A stretch of 64,000 bases of DNA, from the NCBI RefSeq assembly GCF_008923185.1, contig NZ_WBMT01000005.1:310001-374000 (forward strand), written 5' to 3'. Below, piece by piece: positions 60,116 to 64,000 of this stretch; position 1 is the first letter of the stretch; each line of letters starts with the position of its first letter. The notes beneath the pieces are model-generated. The model saw nothing but the letters and a program-made list of their open reading frames with translations, was not told where the DNA came from and ran no database searches. The translations under genes and the position numbers were made by a program. The stretch comes from Actinomadura rudentiformis (GTDB taxonomy: Bacteria; Actinomycetota; Actinomycetes; Streptosporangiales; Streptosporangiaceae).

Positions 60116-61515
60116 CGACCGAGCCGACATCCTCCACATCGCCGGTGCCCGGTTCGGCGACCGGGCCTGAGGGCACTGCCGACGTGGTGCCCTTCCGGCA
60201 CGCCGTACGGGCCTGGTTCGCCGTCTCACTGCAGACCTTCGGTGGCCCCGCCGGGCAGATCGCCGTCATGCAACGCACCCTGGTGGAGGAGCGCCGCTGG
60301 ATCGGCCAGCAACGCTTCAACCACGCCTTGTCGTACTGCATGCTGCTGCCCGGCCCCGAGGCCCAGCAACTGGCGATCTACGTGGGCTGGCTGCTCAACG
60401 GGACCCGAGGTGGCCTGGTGGCGGGCACCTTGTTCGTCCTGCCTGGTGTGCTGGCTCTGCTCGCGTTGTCCGCGATCTATGTCGGCTGGGGCACCACCAC
60501 TCTGATCACCGGCCTGTTCGCCGGTCTGGCCCCGGCCGTGCTCGCCATCGTCGCCCAGGCCGTCATGCGCGTCGGGCGCCGTTCCCTCACCCATCCCGTC
60601 CTGATCGTGCTGGCGGTCGCCTCGTTCGCCGCGCTCGCGGTGTTCGCCGTCCCGTTTCCCGTCGTCATCGCCGCGGCTGCTCTGGCCGGATGGTTGCTGG
60701 CCCGCGCCCGCCCGCACATCTTCACCCTCAAGAAAGGCCACGGCAGTGACGATGGCCCGCCACCGCTGATCTCCGACGACGCCCTGCACCACGAACCTCC
60801 CAGCTGGCGCCGAGCCCTCAAGGTCCTGGCGGTCGGGCTGGTGGCCTGGGGCATTCCGCTGGCCATCGTGGCCGCGGCGACCGGCGCTGGCAGCGTGTTC
60901 ACCACCCAGGGTCTGTACTTCTCCGGTGCCGCCCTGGTCACCTTCGGCGGCGCGTATGCCGTGCTCGCCTACGTCGCCCAAAGCGCCGTGCACACCTACG
61001 GCTGGCTCAACCCCGGCGAAATGGTCCGTGGTTTGGCCCTGGCCGAGACCACCCCTGGCCCTCTCATCATGGTCGTGCAGTTCGTCGCGTTCGTCGGCGC
61101 CTACCGCGACCCGGGCGACCTCGACCCGTGGACCGCCGCCCTGCTCGGTGCGCTGCTGACCACCTGGGTCACGTTCGTGCCCTGCTTCGTGTTCATCTTC
61201 CTCGGCGCCCCATCGGTCGAACGGCTCCGCGGCAACAAGTCGATCTCAGCAGCCCTCACCGGCATCACCGCCGCCGTCGTCGGCGTCATCGCCAACCTCG
61301 CCCTCTACTTCGCCGTCCACACCCTCTTCCGCACGACCGACGACCGCGACTGGGGGCCCGTTCACCTCCAGGTCCCCGACCTGACCACCTGGCGCCCGAC
61401 GGCATTGGCCATCACGCTCGCCGCCCTGCTCATGATCTTCCGGCTCCGGTGGAGTGTGCTGCGCACCCTCGGTGCCTGCGCCGCCCTGGGCCTGGTCACC
61501 ACACTTGTGTGGTGA
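60112..61515 (+). CDS. chrA: chromate transporter ChrA
   Basis: 467 residues with two homologous CHR domains. The N-terminal one has SLQTFGGPAGQIAVMQ and the C-terminal one VTFGGAYAVLAYVAQ; LPGPEAQQLAIYVGWL and TTPGPLIMVVQFVAFVG are the paired PGP motifs. Ten or more membrane segments. Exports chromate from the cytoplasm. Last intact gene of the operon; gene remnants follow directly. Confidence 0.95.
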   Translation: MTTEPTSSTSPVPGSATGPEGTADVVPFRHAVRAWFAVSLQTFGGPAGQIAVMQRTLVEERRWIGQQRFNHALSYCMLLPGPEAQQLAIYVGWLLNGTRGGLVAGTLFVLPGVLALLALSAIYVGWGTTTLITGLFAGLAPAVLAIVAQAVMRVGRRSLTHPVLIVLAVASFAALAVFAVPFPVVIAAAALAGWLLARARPHIFTLKKGHGSDDGPPPLISDDALHHEPPSWRRALKVLAVGLVAWGIPLAIVAAATGAGSVFTTQGLYFSGAALVTFGGAYAVLAYVAQSAVHTYGWLNPGEMVRGLALAETTPGPLIMVVQFVAFVGAYRDPGDLDPWTAALLGALLTTWVTFVPCFVFIFLGAPSVERLRGNKSISAALTGITAAVVGVIANLALYFAVHTLFRTTDDRDWGPVHLQVPDLTTWRPTALAITLAALLMIFRLRWSVLRTLGACAALGLVTTLVW

Positions 61516-61536
61516 CCGTCCGGGGAAGCACTCCTG

Positions 61537-61652
61537 GTGGCGACGAGGATCGTCGACAGCAGCAGTGCGGCGGCGCCTCCCGCGAGCAGGGACAGGAGCA
61601 GCACGTCGGACTGCCACTGGTGCGGGTGCGCGTACGGCTTGGGGACCTGGAT
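61537..61652 (-). pseudogene. FtsX-like permease fragment
   Basis: On the minus strand the stretch IQVPKPYAHPHQWQSDVLLL and LLAGGAAALLLSTILVAT matches the region of FtsX-type ABC permeases just before the last membrane block. It has neither start nor end and is cut on both sides; on the right it abuts a MerR fragment on the other strand. Confidence 0.5.
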
Positions 61653-61962
61653 CATCGCACTGCGCCAGCTCGGAATGCCCCTGCGTGAAATCGCCCAGAC
61701 CCTCGACGGGGACGTCAACGACCTTGCCGACAAGATCAAAGCCGAGGTCCATCGGGAGACCGATCCAGCCGACCAGGCGGCACAAGCCCTCACCCGTCAA
61801 TGGGACGGGGCGATGCACGAGATGACCGGCGGCGACAGGCGCATGGTGTCGGCGATCCACGCAAAGATCGGCGGCAAGGGACCGGAGGCCGCCACCAACG
61901 GCATCCTGGACACCGAAGTTCGCCGGGGACGGTGTGGTGTCGGCCCGGGGTTTGCGACGTAG
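61651..61962 (+). pseudogene. MerR-family regulator fragment with TipAS-like tail
   Basis: From 61651 the plus strand reads IIALRQLGMPLREIAQTLDG, the end of a MerR DNA-binding domain, followed by DPADQAAQALTRQWDGAMHEMTGGD, as in TipA-type drug-binding domains. The winged-helix N-terminus is missing; the open frame upstream is antisense to an FtsX fragment. Stop at 61962. A decayed or truncated regulator. Confidence 0.6.
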
Positions 61963-62025
61963 GGGCGGTCTCACCTGCGGGAGGCCGCCCCCGCGCTTGT
62001 CAGTACTCGTTGTCCGGTGGGTGGA

Positions 62026-62664
62026 TCAGTTGAGGACTTGGAAGGTGAAGGAGACGTTGCCTGAGGTCTTGGTGGTCGTGGTCCCGGCGAGGGTTCCGGT
62101 CACCTTGAAGGTCACCGTGTAGGTGCCAGCGGTGTTGAACGCCCAGTTGGCGTGGGAGTGAGCCTTGGCGGAGACGAGCTGGGTCTTCGGACCCGCGCTG
62201 CGGCTGTGGAACCTGACGGTGGGGTTGCCGAGGGTGGTGGTGTAAATGCTGAACTGGCCGCCGGTCACGCTCACCAATTCGAAGGTGAGCTGGTTATTGG
62301 TGAAGACGCCGGTGGCCACGTCGTTGGCATTCCAGCCCGCCCACAGCAGCCCGGCGACCTGGTTCTGCGGTAGCACCCAGACGGTCGAGCCCGCAGCGCC
62401 CAGGAAGCTCCACTGAGAGCCGCCGGGCACAGTGATCTTGGCTGCGGCCGGGACTTGGAGGACGACGTCGGCGGGACTGCGTTCTACCGCGGTACCCGTG
62501 GTCTCGTCACGGACCTGGACGGCGAGGTTGCCGGAGGCGTAGTTGACGTCGATGACGTCGACGTGCCCGCTGGTCAGGGTGACAGCCGCGCTGGCGGGTG
62601 CGGCGGTGGCCAGCAGTGCGACGACTGTGGCGACGAGCGCGACGACGGCCCGGGCTCCGAGCAT
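62026..62664 (-). CDS. secreted surface-anchor-repeat protein (metal ABC transporter-associated) 1
   Basis: 212 residues from ATG 62664, 8 bases after AGGAG; an ATG at 62703 would lengthen the signal peptide without a better site. Signal peptide VVALVATVVALLATAAPASA, then the family pattern LTSGHVDVIDVNYASGNL, WVLPQNQVAGLLWAGWN and the repeat HSHANWAFNTAGTYTVTF. Such proteins (choice-of-anchor M type) accompany zinc or manganese ABC transporters in actinobacteria. 45 bp downstream of the next paralogue. Confidence 0.85.
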   Translation of the reverse strand: MLGARAVVALVATVVALLATAAPASAAVTLTSGHVDVIDVNYASGNLAVQVRDETTGTAVERSPADVVLQVPAAAKITVPGGSQWSFLGAAGSTVWVLPQNQVAGLLWAGWNANDVATGVFTNNQLTFELVSVTGGQFSIYTTTLGNPTVRFHSRSAGPKTQLVSAKAHSHANWAFNTAGTYTVTFKVTGTLAGTTTTKTSGNVSFTFQVLN

Positions 62665-62709
62665 GGCCGTGCTCCTACGGGTCGAAGGGATGTGAGGCGT
62701 CATTTCCGT

Positions 62710-63357
62710 TCACCCGACCTTGAAGAGGTAGGTCACCGGTTCCGAGGCGACCCGCTGACTGCCGCCGGTGAGCTGAGCGGTCACCTGGAACGTCAGCCAG
62801 TAGGTCCCGGGCGCGGAGAACGCCCAGCTGGCGTGCTTGTGGCCGCCGACGGACAGGGCCGTGGCGTCGGGCAGGCCGTCGCCGGAGTTGACCAGGACGT
62901 CGGGCGCGCCGGCGGCGCCTTCGGTGAAGATGCTGAACCGGCCTGGGCCACGGACGTTCCTGAGCTTGAGGGTGACCGAGTCGGCGGAGAAGACGCCCGA
63001 GGACAACTCCTCGGTGCTGACGCCGGGCCAGAGCAGACCAGGGTCATCGACCTCCGGAAGCACCCAGACGGGTGCCCCTGGCTTGCCGAGGAAGGCGTAC
63101 GCGGAGCCGTCGGGCACGGTCGTGCGCGACTCGGGAAGGGCCCGGAAGAGGACCTCGCCGGGTTCCCTGGTCACGTCCGGCTCGACGGTCTCGTCGTGGA
63201 CGTGCACCTCGAGCGCGCCGTTTTCGTACTCGATGTCGATCACGTCCACATGGCCGGTGTCCAAGGTGACGCGCCCGCCGGCGTGGGCGGGCACCGCGCT
63301 GATGAGCGCCGCCGCGAGCACGGCCGAGATCAGCGAGAGCGCAGAGCGTGGCTGCAC
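62710..63357 (-). CDS. secreted surface-anchor-repeat protein 2
   Basis: 215 residues from a GTG with AAGGAG 8 bases upstream. Signal peptide LISAVLAAALISAVPAHA, then LDTGHVDVIDIEYENGAL, VWVLPEVDDPGLLWPGVS and GGHKHASWAFSAPGTYWLTF: a clear paralogue of protein 1. His residues in the repeat could bind metal. First gene of a two-gene operon under a Fur/Zur-like box. Confidence 0.88.
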   Translation of the reverse strand: MQPRSALSLISAVLAAALISAVPAHAGGRVTLDTGHVDVIDIEYENGALEVHVHDETVEPDVTREPGEVLFRALPESRTTVPDGSAYAFLGKPGAPVWVLPEVDDPGLLWPGVSTEELSSGVFSADSVTLKLRNVRGPGRFSIFTEGAAGAPDVLVNSGDGLPDATALSVGGHKHASWAFSAPGTYWLTFQVTAQLTGGSQRVASEPVTYLFKVG

Positions 63358-63411
63358 TGTGAGGACTCCTTCGGAGGGGTGAGAGCGCGGGGTGCGCCCG
63401 AATGGAGTGAA

Positions 63412-63426
63412 CGATAATCATTTTCA
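63412..63426 (-). promoter_or_regulatory. Fur/Zur-like box for the two minus-strand genes
   Basis: Minus strand TGAAAATGATTATCG matches the actinobacterial Zur consensus (TGAAAATGATTTTCA) at 12 of 15 positions; 55 bp before the start codon of protein 2. Confidence 0.65.
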
Positions 63427-63480
63427 CTCACTCGCGGCTGGCCGAAGTCGGACAGGTCGGGCACCTTGATCGACAATAAC

Positions 63481-63500
63481 GAAAATAGTAATCATTTTCA
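63481..63500 (+). promoter_or_regulatory. Fur/Zur-like box for the plus-strand gene
   Basis: GAAAAT-AGTAATC-ATTTTC is an inverted repeat (63481-63499); on the minus strand it reads TGAAAATGATTACTA. 82 bp before the third family member. AT-rich, in contrast to its surroundings. Confidence 0.65.
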
Positions 63501-63581
63501 TGTGGTCGTTGCCGCTCGACTCTCAGGGCCGACCTGGGCCGCCACAGGAACCGCCGTCATCGATCACAAGGAGCGCCTCTG

Positions 63582-64000
63582 ATGCGACGCACCATGCCGG
63601 GGCGCCGCTTGTTGCTGGGAATCGCGGGCCTGGCGACGCTCGCCCTGCTCGCCGCGGTGCCGGCGGTGCCTGTACTCGCCACTCCCGCAGAACCGTCCGC
63701 CCCCCAAACGAGACGGGTCATCAACGACATCCACGCCGACCTGTTGGACCCGGTGTACGAGGGCGGCGCTCTACGGGTGCGCACGCGCATCGGCGCCACC
63801 GGCTCCTTTGAGATCGAGGACCCGGGCAACGTGGTCGTCCAGCTCAAGGACAATGCCGACTCCAAGCTGCCGGTCCCCGAAGGAACGGACTTCGCCTTCC
63901 TCGGTGCGCCGGGAAGCCCGGTGTGGGTGGCGCCGGAGCTCGAGGTCCCGGGGCTGATCTGGCCGGGCTGGTCCACCGAGAACCTGCCGCATGACATCTT
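63582..64000 (+). CDS. secreted surface-anchor-repeat protein 3 (cut by window edge)
   Basis: First 139 residues. ATG 8 bases after AAGGAG; signal peptide RRLLLGIAGLATLALLAAVP. Mature part INDIHADLLDPVYEGGAL, DFAFLGAPGSPVWVAPELEV and PGLIWPGWSTENLP follow proteins 1 and 2. A metal ABC transporter may lie just beyond the window, as in related loci. Confidence 0.85.
   Translation, partial: MRRTMPGRRLLLGIAGLATLALLAAVPAVPVLATPAEPSAPQTRRVINDIHADLLDPVYEGGALRVRTRIGATGSFEIEDPGNVVVQLKDNADSKLPVPEGTDFAFLGAPGSPVWVAPELEVPGLIWPGWSTENLPHDI

Noticed and set aside
1..64000. tRNA, rRNA, prophage, transposase or plasmid genes
   Set aside because: No cloverleaf, rRNA stretch, integrase, transposase or replication gene was recognised by eye; short fragments at 10128, 53500 and 61537 show rearrangement but no element.

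Overview
The window is about 70% GC chromosomal DNA with dense, strand-switching gene blocks, frequent ATGA/GTGA overlaps, many GTG and probable leaderless starts, large numbers of ECF sigma factors and TetR/LacI/LuxR/MarR regulators, secreted chitinase and solute-binding lipoproteins. This points to a filamentous soil actinomycete, most likely Streptosporangiales (Nonomuraea/Actinomadura-like); the assignment rests on gene content and style only. No rRNA, tRNA, CRISPR, phage or insertion-sequence genes were recognised.

Region 1 (1-10061) is a carbon-uptake block. A minus-strand sugar ABC binding protein and permease (permease cut by the window edge) face a FadR-type GntR regulator across a spacer with a perfect 9-bp inverted repeat. 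A LacI-type repressor then leads a tightly overlapping operon: binding lipoprotein, PotA-like ATPase, two permeases, a short-chain dehydrogenase and an enolase-superfamily enzyme. A STAS anti-anti-sigma protein and a truncated molybdopterin oxidoreductase follow.

Region 2 (10646-22740) is a second, minus-strand sugar and sugar-acid catabolic block: SMP-30 lactonase, secreted aldose 1-epimerase, ketoglutarate-semialdehyde-type aldehyde dehydrogenase, a ChvE/MmsAB-type sugar ABC transporter, an unassigned TIM-barrel-like protein, a zinc dehydrogenase, a galactonate-dehydratase-like enzyme and a LacI repressor. At least four copies of a GCGCTAAC-type operator mark the LacI regulon. Together these suggest a non-phosphorylative oxidation route for an aldose, with one dehydratase step not identified.

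Region 3 (22959-35174) is mixed: an orphan ATP-synthase subunit c gene behind a structured leader, a GH19 chitinase under a perfect 25-bp palindrome, two ECF sigma/membrane-protein pairs, a TetR-controlled SnoaL/DUF3237 pair, a WGR-like protein, a serine hydrolase, and an ECF41 sigma factor divergent from a drug-efflux pump. Both divergent promoters of that last pair match the ECF41 promoter with identical 16-bp spacers.

Region 4 (35385-44461) is the most unusual part: three paralogous STAND (NB-ARC-like) LuxR regulators in tandem, the third without its DNA-binding domain, interleaved with two DUF5999 small Cys-containing proteins, a 30-residue peptide gene with an ideal ribosome binding site, and a degenerate ApbE-family protein. 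The two DUF5999 genes share a promoter-proximal motif, which suggests that the pieces act as one regulatory unit.

Region 5 (44565-58136) holds a DUF2867/TetR pair, a five-gene ECF sigma/zinc-finger anti-sigma/ABC-2 export operon, a MarR/EamA/NmrA/beta-propeller unit, a GNAT, a CDF metal exporter with a His-rich tail, a TetR gene and a second ABC-2 exporter under a TACTAC-GTAGTA palindrome. Region 6 (58498-64000) carries a chromate resistance operon (split ChrB plus ChrA) divergent from a phosphatase-fold protein, gene remnants, and three secreted repeat-wall proteins of the metal-ABC-transporter-associated family with Fur/Zur-like boxes between them.
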